NCBI GenBank assembly: GCA_945874765.1
Contig: CAMCHQ010000008.1
Coordinates: 62,001-126,000 of the forward strand
Origin: an uncultured Clostridia bacterium
Lineage (GTDB): Bacteria; Bacillota; Clostridia; Oscillospirales; Acutalibacteraceae
Reading direction: 5' to 3'
Length of the DNA stretch: 64,000 bases
Shown here: positions 7,250 through 15,426 of the stretch, piece by piece
How the letters are laid out: the number at the start of each line of letters is the position of its first letter
Position numbering within the stretch: position 1 is the stretch's first letter
The notes under the pieces: generated by a model
Told to the model about the DNA's origin: nothing
Database searches by the model: none
The model's input: only the letters and a program-made list of their open reading frames with translations
Position numbers and translations under genes: made by a program

Positions 7250-7497
7250 TTTTCTGTAAACAGTTGTACGGCAAGGTTGAAACCAATTTCAAATGCTTGG
7301 CACTCAATCAGCGAAGCGTATTCAGTAAAGCAATCAACATATTTTTCAAATACAACCAAGTTTTCATTCTTGAGGGAAGAAGATAATGTTTCGTGATGCT
7401 TAGCAGTCAGCGAAACTAACCTTTTTTCCTCTTCTGTAATAACTTTATCTTCATTAGGTCTGATATTTCCATACCATAGTTCTTAAAGTATATTCAC
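7246..7497 (-). pseudogene. DUF6809 gene with nonsense codon
   Basis: Reading from a GTG at 7497 (AAGGGAG upstream) gives M-N-I-L-stop-E-L-W-Y-G-N-I-R-P-N-E-D-K, then a normal DUF6809 body (EEEKRLVSLTAKHHETL...FEKYVDCFTEYASLIECQAFEIGFNLAVQLFTEK). The family start is usually I-L-x-E-L-x-Y-G-N-I-x-P, so the TAA at 7483-7485 replaces one ordinary codon at position 5. The gene is therefore broken by one base change, or the base is a sequencing error. DUF6809 proteins are small unknown proteins common in Clostridia. Confidence 0.7.
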
Positions 7498-7581
7498 AAA
7501 TAATCAACTCCCTTGCGGTACAACATATACCACAAGGGAGTTTCAATGTCCAGATTAAGTTCAATTATATTTGAAGAAAAT

Positions 7582-8862
7582 TCAAAAACTTCCTATGTCT
7601 GATTCAATTTGTTTATATATCATTTCTAATACTTCTATAATTCTTTTATCATAAGCAGTTCTTTCATCATAAAGTTGTTTGAAAATCTGTCTCTCATTTT
7701 GTGTTCCATAACGAAGTTTTTGAACAATCATTTTAAATCTTAATTCTGGTTCAGTTAAAATTTCATAAAACGCTTTTTCGAACTTGCTTTTATCATAAAT
7801 AATCATAGTATCTTTGCTTCCTAATTTATATGGCGGCAAATTCGTATATTTTAATACTAATAGAATGTTTTCTAATGAATGCTCTTTTGATTTAGAGCAC
7901 TCTAAATGATTTTTTTCTATCTCTTTCTTTTGTTGCTTCTCACCTTTTTTTCGCAAGTGTTCTTCAATTTGTTCCTCTTTTAAACGCTTTTCTTCATTAA
8001 TTTTAGCAATGCGTTTAGCCTCTTCAATTCTTTTTTGTGTTTTGATTTTCTCCTTTGCTTTTTGTTCTTTTAGTTCAAGTGTTTTTTTGCAAAAGGCACG
8101 ATCCTTCTTTGTTATAAATTCATTGTACGCATCATAAAATCCAACTATACTAAGTTTTCCATTACTAAATTCAAGATTGCCGATATTAGAAGTTAATGCA
8201 AATATTCTGGGATAATTTTTTGAACTTATTTCGCGGCCGTCAAAAATATAAGTGTTTGTATCCATGCAATATTGAATTACATTATTTCCTGATAAATCTA
8301 TTGTTATAAGAGTGTTGTCATCTGTTTCGTTTAGCGAAAACCTTTTTGCAAAGTTAAGTTCACTCTCAACAATACAATTATCGTTTTCAGGATAAATATC
8401 TGTTACAATCCAATTAACTTTTAAATGCTTTTCATCGTATTTCTTCTTGATATAATCTAACCTATTGGCACTTGAAAATTTAGTAATTATTTCAATAGGA
8501 AAAGATATTCCTTCTTCCGTTATGACTAAATGTGAATAGTGTTTTTCTACTAATTTCACATCCATTTTCACATCATAACCTTGGTTTTTAAAATGTGAAT
8601 ACAAAAGTCTTTTTATCTCTTTTGTATACTCTGTGGTTTCATTATCGTATTTTTCATATCCACAATCAGTGTTTATTACATGAGCAAAATAAGGCTGCCG
8701 TTTATCGCCATGACAATATTTTAAAACTCTATGTTCACAGTTTTCATCTGGACAAAACAATTCCTTCCTGCCGCTTGCTTGCCTAATAGCTTTTTCAGTA
8801 TTGTAGTTTTTTGATACTTCAAAGGCAAAAACTTCATTGCCGTTCCAAATTGCTTTTTCTAT
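7582..8862 (-). CDS. CoiA-like nuclease-family protein with unusual start
   Basis: The track begins at TTG 8760 (392 aa), but homologous-looking sequence continues upstream in frame: AIWNGNEVFAFEVSKNYNTE, then AIRQASGRKELFCPDENCEH. Together with KYCHGDKRQPYFAH this is the N-terminus of CoiA-family proteins (zinc-ribbon-like C-P-x-x-x-C, then H-F-A-H). CoiA members are competence-associated and carry a restriction-like nuclease region; here PIEIITKF could be its core. A coiled coil rich in K/E follows (about residues 245-315), then a C-terminal helical domain. The in-frame initiator would be ATA at 8862, eight bases after AGGTGG. Alternatively the ATG at 8869 is frameshifted by one base in an A5 run. 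It is the next gene downstream of the helicase. Confidence 0.65.
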   Translation of the reverse strand: MEKAIWNGNEVFAFEVSKNYNTEKAIRQASGRKELFCPDENCEHRVLKYCHGDKRQPYFAHVINTDCGYEKYDNETTEYTKEIKRLLYSHFKNQGYDVKMDVKLVEKHYSHLVITEEGISFPIEIITKFSSANRLDYIKKKYDEKHLKVNWIVTDIYPENDNCIVESELNFAKRFSLNETDDNTLITIDLSGNNVIQYCMDTNTYIFDGREISSKNYPRIFALTSNIGNLEFSNGKLSIVGFYDAYNEFITKKDRAFCKKTLELKEQKAKEKIKTQKRIEEAKRIAKINEEKRLKEEQIEEHLRKKGEKQQKKEIEKNHLECSKSKEHSLENILLVLKYTNLPPYKLGSKDTMIIYDKSKFEKAFYEILTEPELRFKMIVQKLRYGTQNERQIFKQLYDERTAYDKRIIEVLEMIYKQIESDIGSF

Positions 8863-8892
8863 ACGTCATACCACCTGTTCAAAAAATAATTG

Positions 8893-11800
8893 TTATCCAA
8901 CGACTAATTTATTTGTTTTCTTGAGATACTTTGCAGGGATTGGTGAATCAAGTTTGAATGTAAAACTAATAGGACGGCTGCTTTGATGGTTGACATAATT
9001 AACAGGTCCTAAAAATGTATATGGTGCTGCGCCAAGCGAATCTTGCTTGAATTCACGAACAAATAACAACAGCTTATTGCCGCTTTCGTTGTGATGGATA
9101 TATCTTTGTCCTGTTGGTGTTTCTGGTGATATTGTGCTCTGGCTTTGCCAGTGAAACAGCCATTCATTAATAGAGTAATCACTATACATAGTAGTTGGTG
9201 AATAATCTTTTTCTGATTTATTAAGTGTTACCATAAATATATCAGATTTTATGTCGGGAAGATATTTAACACCTTCCATTACTGACTGCGGCTTCATAAA
9301 TCCTAAACCTACCAAAAGTTGATCTCTTGAGTAGGTACAATGAATGTCAAGTGGACAATCAAAATCAAGGCCTGCTTGCTCATCGATAAAATCAATATGG
9401 TCGAAATTATATTGCAATAATTCAACCATTTCGCTGAACAGGTTTGGACATGATTTTAACTTCCGGAAACCTTCCAATTCATCAGTAAACTCACATTTCT
9501 CATAATCCCTTTGCCAAATTGTGAATTGTAGCATTTGCACCATTCTCTGCTGAATAATAGTAAGAGCCTCATATGAAATGCGATCAAGATTTTCAAAAAA
9601 GTTGAATATAAATTTAATCCATCTGCGTGAATCTATGGTGCAAATTCTTTGGAATGCTTTTGTCATAATTGGCTCAAGTTCTTCGTCAAAATCATCCTTA
9701 ACACCGGCAAGAACGCATAATCTTGAAAAACTTGAGTGCTTATAAATAGCCTTAATATCAAGATGATAGTATTCAACAAAATTTTTGAGCGAAAGTTCCA
9801 TTCCACTGTCGTCAACAAAGTCTTGAATTCTTGTAATTAATCCAGCCTTTGCACCGAAAGAAGCATTAATATTTTTGAAAATATAGTCTTTTGCTTTTTT
9901 CTCAAGTTGTATGTAGCAGCCCTTTGGAGCAGACACAAAGCCGTCTTTAATTTCACGCTTAACACTCCGTGTTGAATGTGATAATAAAGCTGTAAACTTA
10001 TCTTCAAAATTATACTTTTTATTTGCCTGACCTATAAAATCTAAAACGGTTAGGCATTCTTTATTTTCGGCAAGTCTAAGACCTCGTCCAAGCTGTTGAA
10101 GAAATATTGTCAATGATTCTGTTGGACGAAGGAAAAGAATTGTATTTACTTCTGGAATATCTACACCTTCATTATACAAATCAACAACAAATATAAACCT
10201 TATTTCGCCATTGACAAGTCGTTTCTTTGCGCTATTTCTATCATCATCAGATGAATCACCGGTAAGGAACATAGAAGGAATATTATGTTCATTAAAATAA
10301 TTAGACATATACTCTGCATGCTCTATGGACACACAGAAACCAAGTCCCTTAACGTCATCTAAATCAGTAACGTATTTTAGTAATGAACTGATGATATTAT
10401 CGGCGCGCTTATCTGCTACTGCTTTGTTAATGGTATATATATTTGAAAGCTCTCGTTTGTCATATCCACCACGGGTCCACTTTAATCCATCAAGGTCAAC
10501 AGTATCACTAACGCCGAAATATTGAAAAGGACATAATAATTTTCTATCAATAGCTTCCGGCAAACGAATTTCTGCAGCTATACGGTTATTAAAATATTCA
10601 GTTACATTTTTGCCATCCATACGTTCTGGAGTAGCAGTTAATCCAAGTAATATTTTTGGCTTGTAATATGACAATAACTTTTGATAGCTTGGTGCTGCTG
10701 CGTGGTGGAATTCATCCACAACTATATAGTCATAATAATCATTTGAGGTGTGTTTGTGCCATTCCTGTGAATTAAATGTTTGAATTGACATAAACAAATG
10801 AGAAACATCTTCGGGCCTGTGGTATCCACCAACAAACATTTCGCCAAAGTTTGCATCCTTTAATACACCTCTGAATGTTTCAATACTTTGCTTAAGAATT
10901 TCTTCTCTATGAGCAATGAATAATAATCTGCAAGGCTCGCCTTTATGATCTTGGCAATAACGCTTATAATCAAAAGCAGATATTACGGTTTTACCTGTAC
11001 CAGTTGCGGCAACAACAAGATTTTTGTAATTACCACGAACTTCTCTTTCGGCTTTAAGCTTGTCCAGAATTTCCTGTTGATATGAGTAAGGTGATATGTC
11101 AAACATATATCTTGACGCATTGTTTGTATCATGATATTTTTCTGCTTTCAATGCAGTTGCAAGGCGTTCTTTTTCACCTTCCTGATATGGCTCAAATTCG
11201 TTAGAATTCCAATAACTATCAAAAGTTGCATTGATTTTAACAATAGTTTCAGGTAAATCTTTAGCGGTAACTTTGACGTTCCATTCGAGTCCGCTTGAAA
11301 TAGCTGCATTTGAAAGGTTTGAAGAACCGACATAAGCAGTAGTGAATCCAGTGTTGCGGTAAAACACGTATGTTTTAGCGTGTAAACGAGTACGTTTTGT
11401 ATCGTATGACACCTTGATTTCAGTGTTAGGAAGAGTGCTTAGCTCTTCAATTGCCTTAACATCAGTTGCGCCCATATACGAGGTTGTTATTATACGTAAT
11501 TTTCCACCGTTTTGAGTAAATTCACGCAATTCATCAATAATAAGTCGAAGTCCACTCCACTTGATAAATGATACGAGCATGTCAATTTTATCAGCAGATA
11601 GAATTTCTTTTTTTAGTTCTGTAAACATTTGTGGCTCATGAATCGCACCAGTAAACAATGAACTTTGAGCAATTGATGTTTCAGGACGTGGCAAAGTGTT
11701 TTTACTTGTGCCTGTATGCATTTTGTCCAGCACAGAAAGTAGCTGCTCAGCACGTTCATCAACAGACATTGCACTGAATTCTTCTTCACCGCTCTCGGCA

Positions 11801-12033
11801 ATAATGGTGCTTACAATTTTGTTTGCAAGTGCAATTTGGTTATTAATATCTCCACCGTTATCAGCAACAGTATCGAGACCTTTCTCAATAATATCAGCAA
11901 TGTATTTAGAAAGTACCTTTGAAGCCTCTGCATTATCAATAGGCGCAGTCGAACAATCCTTGTCATCGGCATTGTCAATAGCTACACCTAATTCTTTGCT
12001 TATTACTTGTTCGTAAAGTCCTGATTCTAACAT
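8893..12033 (-). CDS. PLD-like/DEAD-box helicase with DUF3427-type C-terminus
   Basis: 1046 residues, soluble. A phospholipase-D-like nuclease domain occupies about 125-275 (HAKTYVF at 218-224, GSSNLS at 236-241; the second acidic residue of the classical HKD motif is not obvious). The superfamily-2 helicase core has ATGTGKT at 343-349, DEFHH at 440-444, TATPE at 466-470 and QQLGRGLR in the second RecA domain. The last third matches the DUF3427 arrangement that follows such helicases. This domain order is widespread in bacterial defence islands and genomic islands, where a nucleic-acid-translocating nuclease role is inferred. The start is ATG after GGTGGTG. It forms an operon with the CoiA-like gene. 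Confidence 0.85.
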   Translation of the reverse strand: MLESGLYEQVISKELGVAIDNADDKDCSTAPIDNAEASKVLSKYIADIIEKGLDTVADNGGDINNQIALANKIVSTIIAESGEEEFSAMSVDERAEQLLSVLDKMHTGTSKNTLPRPETSIAQSSLFTGAIHEPQMFTELKKEILSADKIDMLVSFIKWSGLRLIIDELREFTQNGGKLRIITTSYMGATDVKAIEELSTLPNTEIKVSYDTKRTRLHAKTYVFYRNTGFTTAYVGSSNLSNAAISSGLEWNVKVTAKDLPETIVKINATFDSYWNSNEFEPYQEGEKERLATALKAEKYHDTNNASRYMFDISPYSYQQEILDKLKAEREVRGNYKNLVVAATGTGKTVISAFDYKRYCQDHKGEPCRLLFIAHREEILKQSIETFRGVLKDANFGEMFVGGYHRPEDVSHLFMSIQTFNSQEWHKHTSNDYYDYIVVDEFHHAAAPSYQKLLSYYKPKILLGLTATPERMDGKNVTEYFNNRIAAEIRLPEAIDRKLLCPFQYFGVSDTVDLDGLKWTRGGYDKRELSNIYTINKAVADKRADNIISSLLKYVTDLDDVKGLGFCVSIEHAEYMSNYFNEHNIPSMFLTGDSSDDDRNSAKKRLVNGEIRFIFVVDLYNEGVDIPEVNTILFLRPTESLTIFLQQLGRGLRLAENKECLTVLDFIGQANKKYNFEDKFTALLSHSTRSVKREIKDGFVSAPKGCYIQLEKKAKDYIFKNINASFGAKAGLITRIQDFVDDSGMELSLKNFVEYYHLDIKAIYKHSSFSRLCVLAGVKDDFDEELEPIMTKAFQRICTIDSRRWIKFIFNFFENLDRISYEALTIIQQRMVQMLQFTIWQRDYEKCEFTDELEGFRKLKSCPNLFSEMVELLQYNFDHIDFIDEQAGLDFDCPLDIHCTYSRDQLLVGLGFMKPQSVMEGVKYLPDIKSDIFMVTLNKSEKDYSPTTMYSDYSINEWLFHWQSQSTISPETPTGQRYIHHNESGNKLLLFVREFKQDSLGAAPYTFLGPVNYVNHQSSRPISFTFKLDSPIPAKYLKKTNKLVVG

Positions 12034-12144
12034 CCAATCACCACCAATAAAATCATTTTACCATAATTATACAGTTTTAACAACTACATATAATCCAATA
12101 TGTAACAAAAACTGCGAATAATAAAATAAAACTCTTTAGCACGG

Positions 12145-12189
12145 TTCGACAAATTTTGATAGACTATATATTGTACTATATCTGTCGAA
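12145..12189 (+). promoter_or_regulatory. Inverted repeat and probable promoter upstream of mini-protein
   Basis: Arms TTCGACA (12145-12151) and TGTCGAA (12183-12189) flank a TTGATA (12156-12161) and an AT-rich -10 region. The right arm touches the ribosome binding site AAAGGAGG. It could be an operator or a leader hairpin. Confidence 0.45.
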
Positions 12190-12202
12190 AGGAGGCGAGC
12201 TG

Positions 12203-12373
12203 ATGAGTTATCAAAAGTTATTAGAGCGGGTCGCAAGGGAGCATAACACTACTCCTCAAGAGGTTGACAGTGAAATGCGAACAGCTTTACAAATGGCTGG
12301 CTATGATATTGAACCGGCTATGTTCATTGCACTTGCTACTACCAAAGCAAAAAAGACTATATATCGTAATTAG
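12203..12373 (+). CDS. Spo0A C-terminal-like mini-protein
   Basis: 56 residues, MSYQKLLERVAREHNTTPQ..., below the track's size limit. The ATG follows AAAGGAGGCGAGCTG. The pattern VAREHNTTPQEVDSEMRTALQMAGYDIEP resembles the small 'Spo0A C-terminal domain' proteins of anaerobic Firmicutes, which keep part of the helix-turn-helix fold of Spo0A without a receiver domain. Spo0A itself activates sporulation genes; what the mini-versions bind is unknown. It lies just upstream of an XRE regulator in the same direction. Confidence 0.7.
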   Translation: MSYQKLLERVAREHNTTPQEVDSEMRTALQMAGYDIEPAMFIALATTKAKKTIYRN

Positions 12374-12399
12374 TATAATTTGTAGTCTATATTGTTCCT

Positions 12400-12423
12400 A
12401 CAAAATTAGTATCATAATTTTGT
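12400..12423 (+). promoter_or_regulatory. Inverted repeat, probable XRE operator
   Basis: ACAAAATTA-GTATCA-TAATTTTGT: nine-base-pair perfect arms, ending 14 bases before the ATG of the XRE regulator. The position fits autoregulation. Confidence 0.55.
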
Positions 12424-12437
12424 TAGGAGTGATACTG

Positions 12438-12680
12438 ATGACTATTGTTGAGGCTACAAAATTGCGTATAGAGGAATTGTGCAATGAGAGAGGAATGAAC
12501 TTCTGTCGCCTTGCGACGATTTCCGGCGTTCCGTACACAACCGTTAAGTCAATTGTTTATAATCAAAGCAAAAATCCAAGCATAACCACGATTAAGAAAA
12601 TCTGTGACGGTTTGGATATAACAATAACCGATTTCTTTGATACCGAAACCTTTAGAAATCTTGAACAGGAAATCAAATGA
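12438..12680 (+). CDS. XRE-family transcriptional regulator
   Basis: 80 residues starting MTIVEATKLRIEELCNERG; the ATG is preceded by TTAGGAGTGATACTG. The track's longer form (12264) would read through the mini-protein gene. The helix-turn-helix is RLATISGVPYTTVKSIV, then NPSITTIKKICDGLDITITDFF, the standard single-domain HTH_3/HTH_26 layout with no sensor domain. Such proteins control mobile-element or toxin-type operons. Transcription likely includes the Spo0A-C-like gene and stops at the terminator four bases downstream. Confidence 0.85.
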   Translation: MTIVEATKLRIEELCNERGMNFCRLATISGVPYTTVKSIVYNQSKNPSITTIKKICDGLDITITDFFDTETFRNLEQEIK

Positions 12681-12683
12681 TTT

Positions 12684-12709
12684 AAGCCAGCTTTTGAGCT
12701 GGCTTTTTC
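12684..12709 (+). terminator. Intrinsic terminator
   Basis: AAGCCAGCT-TTTG-AGCTGGCTT followed by TTTCTATTTTTC, directly after the XRE gene. It may also serve the convergent 102-aa gene. Confidence 0.85.
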
Positions 12710-13017
12710 TATTTTTCTATTATGTAGTTTTCTGCACCTGAAAGATAGGCGGAATAGTCTATTCTTATTAGTTTATCACTTTTAAAACACTGCGGATGAT
12801 GAAAGGCGATATGCCCATTATAGCCAACAAAATTCAATGTAAAATCTTTGTTTAAGGCATAAATATCATCCCATTTTCTCTTTGTGGGCTTCTTGCCATC
12901 ACCAAAGCGAAAGCCCTCTGACTCGGCATTTTGCAAAAATATTTTTGCAACATTTTTGCTTGACAGATACACATACACTCTGCCGTCAAGGTTTAATAAA
13001 TTTGCGATTGTTCTCAT
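12709..13017 (-). CDS. 102-aa conserved hypothetical protein under riboswitch-like leader
   Basis: The ATG follows AGGAGTGTTTTT. The sequence MRTIANLLNLDGRVYVYLSSKNVAKIFLQNAESEGFRFGDGKKP...FVGYNGHIAFHHPQCF...LIRIDYSAYLSG matches a small family often seen in clostridial genomes and elements, with no assigned function. It is soluble, with a predicted alpha/beta mix. Its 5' leader contains a SAM-riboswitch-like aptamer and a terminator/antiterminator pair, so expression probably depends on a small metabolite. It is monocistronic between two terminator-like signals. Confidence 0.65.
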   Translation of the reverse strand: MRTIANLLNLDGRVYVYLSSKNVAKIFLQNAESEGFRFGDGKKPTKRKWDDIYALNKDFTLNFVGYNGHIAFHHPQCFKSDKLIRIDYSAYLSGAENYIIEK

Positions 13018-13053
13018 AAAAACACTCCTAAAAAAATATTTCCAAAAGAGTGC

Positions 13054-13198
13054 AAAAGAAAACTCCCATCGTTATGATGGGAGCAAAGAAAGGAGTGTTA
13101 AAAACACAAAAACAACGCCCATCATACAAGCATTAGCACCTTACAAACGCAGGTTGCTGTGTGGTCAACGGGCTTGTCCCTCGCACACTCTTTATGGT
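13054..13198 (-). promoter_or_regulatory. SAM-riboswitch-like leader with terminator/antiterminator
   Basis: Read on the minus strand, the core GAGGGACAAGCCCGUUGA...GCAACC...AAGGUGCUAA carries the conserved blocks of S-box/SAM-clan aptamers. The outer stem is GAGUGU (13185-13190) with ACACUC (13093-13098). Downstream, CUCCCAUC-AUAAC-GAUGGGAG-UUUUCUUUU (13054-13083) is an intrinsic terminator. AUGAUGGG (13118-13125) can pair with the CCCAUCAU of that stem, giving an antiterminator. The canonical S-box kink-turn sequence is not obvious, so this may be a variant class. The ligand is inferred. Confidence 0.65.
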
Positions 13199-13204
13199 GA
13201 TTTG

Positions 13205-13233
13205 ATTATATCATTAAGTTTTTACATCGTCAA
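13205..13233 (-). promoter_or_regulatory. Promoter of the riboswitch-like leader
   Basis: Minus strand: TTGACG (13228-13233), 17 bases, TATAAT (13205-13210). The predicted start lies about 13198, just before the aptamer. Confidence 0.85.
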
Positions 13234-13286
13234 CAAGACGAAAAATAAAGGGATATTTTTTGTACTTTGTTATTATAATGGTTATA

Positions 13287-14345
13287 TTATTCGTTTTCTT
13301 TATAATGACTCAACAACCATTCTACCCACTTGTTTTGCTTTAAAAATCTGCCGGCTATTTTATGGCCATATTTATCGAGACGAGTGTATTTTATATCTGC
13401 ATTATATTTTTTCAGTTCATTATAAAAATTGTCATCGCTGTCAATAGTAACAACATTATCGTTACTTGAATGTACCATCCAAATCGGCACTTTTGCTACC
13501 CTTTTAAAATCAATTTCATCAAATTTTTTGTAGCCATAGTAGCAACCCATCAGTTCAACAGTCGCGGCTATCATATCGGAATGATTTACAAGCATATTCC
13601 ATACACATCCGCCACCAAATGAACAACCGTAAATGTAAATTCTGTTTTTATAAATGTCAAATTCATCAATTAGTTTATTTATCAATTCAGTGCAGACTTC
13701 AATATAGTTTTCTCTTGCTTCCTCTTCGCAGGTGGTATTATACCTAACATATTGAGGAACAAGAATATTGCAGTCGGCTTTCAACAATTTACTCGTTTGA
13801 CCGATAGTTAGATGTTCAATAAAAGAAAACAAATTGTTATGCCCAATCGTTCCGCCGCCGCCGAAATAAACAACTAACGGTTGATTGCTGTTTTTGGATT
13901 TTCTGAAACGAAAAGGAACAACACGATTATAACGCTTACAGGGAAAAACATATTTATTATAACTGATAATTCCAAATCCTGTTTTATGTATCTTATCTGC
14001 TTGGTAAGTGTTAAAAATGTTTTGGCTGTAATCAATGTCGCTTTTGAGCTTTTTTGCAAATGAAACTTGATTTTTCATTATTTTGCTCTTGCTGAACTTT
14101 GCTTTTTGAAGCCTTTTACAGCCGTTAAAAGTAATGCTGTATAAATATCCGTCCGCACCCAAAGCAGTTATCTCTTCTGTACGTATTTCATTATTTAACG
14201 CATTAAGAAAATCTTTATAATTATTATCATTAAAGGAAATCTCTGCAACAGAGAATTCTTTAACCGTGTAATAATGTGTTATATAATCCTTAATGCAATC
14301 AAAGCTGCATAAAGAATTTTCAACTGTATAAAAATAATATTCCAT
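13287..14345 (-). CDS. Alpha/beta hydrolase, esterase-like
   Basis: 352 residues with no signal peptide. The N-terminal 110 residues are unrecognised (a prefix before the hydrolase domain). The hydrolase follows: PLVVYFGGGGTIGHNN (oxyanion loop), YIYGCSFGGGCVW (nucleophile serine in G-x-S-x-G), HSSNDNVV (acid) and DKYGHKIAG (histidine). This set matches the PHB-depolymerase/feruloyl-esterase type fold. The natural substrate is unknown. It is separated from the riboswitch-like RNA by its own stop at 13287. Confidence 0.75.
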   Translation of the reverse strand: MEYYFYTVENSLCSFDCIKDYITHYYTVKEFSVAEISFNDNNYKDFLNALNNEIRTEEITALGADGYLYSITFNGCKRLQKAKFSKSKIMKNQVSFAKKLKSDIDYSQNIFNTYQADKIHKTGFGIISYNKYVFPCKRYNRVVPFRFRKSKNSNQPLVVYFGGGGTIGHNNLFSFIEHLTIGQTSKLLKADCNILVPQYVRYNTTCEEEARENYIEVCTELINKLIDEFDIYKNRIYIYGCSFGGGCVWNMLVNHSDMIAATVELMGCYYGYKKFDEIDFKRVAKVPIWMVHSSNDNVVTIDSDDNFYNELKKYNADIKYTRLDKYGHKIAGRFLKQNKWVEWLLSHYKENE

Positions 14346-14376
14346 ATAATGTATCCTTTGAATTATTGTATCGGTT

Positions 14377-14739
14377 TTACAATGATAATATTTCTACTCT
14401 TTTCTTCTTTGTAAGCTTGTTGAGAATTTCGTTGTAGGATTTATCCAATAATTCCTTAACAACATCATCGGGAACATTGCCGTCGGCTTTTATGGAATTC
14501 CAATGGGTTTTGTTCATATAGTAGCCGGGAATAATGTCCTCGTAGCTGTTTCTGAAAAATTCGCCGTCAATGGGATTTAGCTTTAATGTGATATATACAG
14601 GCTTGTCGTTATCATCAAGGCAAACTGCAACAAACATCTTGTCATCAACCTTGTATCTTATCCAATTCCAGTCTGCCTGAAAGTCCTTTGTAACACCTTT
14701 TTTACTAAGTAAAAAATCATCTATAAAGTCATATTTCAT
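14377..14739 (-). CDS. MmcQ/YjbR family protein
   Basis: The 120-residue protein matches MmcQ/YjbR in length and pattern (GVTKDFQADWNWIRYKVDDKMFVAVCLDDNDKPVYITLKLNP... GYYMNKTHWNSIKADGNVPDDVVKELLDKSYNEIL). The fold is double-wing, CyaY-like. It has been called DNA-binding on structural grounds only. It is a common stand-alone housekeeping-type gene in Firmicutes. It is codirectional with the Fic gene 20 bases upstream, so probably cotranscribed. Confidence 0.9.
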   Translation of the reverse strand: MKYDFIDDFLLSKKGVTKDFQADWNWIRYKVDDKMFVAVCLDDNDKPVYITLKLNPIDGEFFRNSYEDIIPGYYMNKTHWNSIKADGNVPDDVVKELLDKSYNEILNKLTKKKRVEILSL

Positions 14740-14759
14740 ACAATAAACACCTTAAATTA

Positions 14760-15365
14760 TTACAATTCTTCAGTATTAAAGGTTGTGTAGCCTTCGTAGT
14801 AGTAGCTATGGTCGATGCCTTTCATATAGACCTCACGGCTGTTGATTTCATCAGTCAAAGCGTTTTTCAAAAGATGTTTGATTTCAATATCCTTAATCGG
14901 ACTGCGCTCCATAGCAAGCAGATAATCCTCCTTGTCCACCTTGCTCCAATCAACAACTCTGCCTATTTCGTTCTTTAAGATATGGTCAAGCCAAATACGA
15001 GTGCTACGCCCGTTTCCTTCTCTAAAAGGGTGAGCAACATTCATTTCAACATATTTTTCAATTATTTCATCAAAGCTTGACTGTGGCATTTTATCAATAT
15101 TTTCAAGTGCTGACTCAAGGTATATTAACGGTGCAAAACGGAAATTACCCTTTGCAATATTGACAGTCCTTAGTTCACCGGCAAAGCCGTATATGTCCTC
15201 AAACATATATTTGTGGATTGCCTGCAATGTCGAAAACTTACCTGCCGGAAGATTGTCTAAAACTCTTTTTTCAAATAGCTCCACAGCCTTTTTCTTACTG
15301 AGTCGCTCTTCCTCACGGGCAAGGTCGGCAGAGTTTGTAAGTCCTAATTTATTTTCAAGTGCCAT
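14760..15365 (-). CDS. Fic protein adenylyltransferase, self-inhibited class III type
   Basis: 201 residues. The catalytic motif HPFREGNGRSTR (112-123) fits H-x-F-x-[D/E]-G-N-G-R-x-x-R exactly, so AMP transfer to target hydroxyls is expected. The C-terminus SYYYEG (187-192) fits the inhibitory S-x-x-x-E-G helix of class III Fic enzymes such as Neisseria NmFic. That explains the lack of a separate antitoxin gene. Known class III enzymes modify DNA gyrase; the target here is inferred. The start is ATG after TTGGAGGTG. Confidence 0.9.
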   Translation of the reverse strand: MALENKLGLTNSADLAREEERLSKKKAVELFEKRVLDNLPAGKFSTLQAIHKYMFEDIYGFAGELRTVNIAKGNFRFAPLIYLESALENIDKMPQSSFDEIIEKYVEMNVAHPFREGNGRSTRIWLDHILKNEIGRVVDWSKVDKEDYLLAMERSPIKDIEIKHLLKNALTDEINSREVYMKGIDHSYYYEGYTTFNTEEL

Positions 15366-15426
15366 ATAGCACCTCCAACTTATGCTTCAATATCAACAAT
15401 AATTATATCATATTTTGGCGTTATTA

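Noticed and set aside
12884-13447. 187-aa plus-strand ORF
   Set aside because: Crosses the 102-aa gene, the riboswitch-like leader and its promoter on the opposite strand; no RBS.
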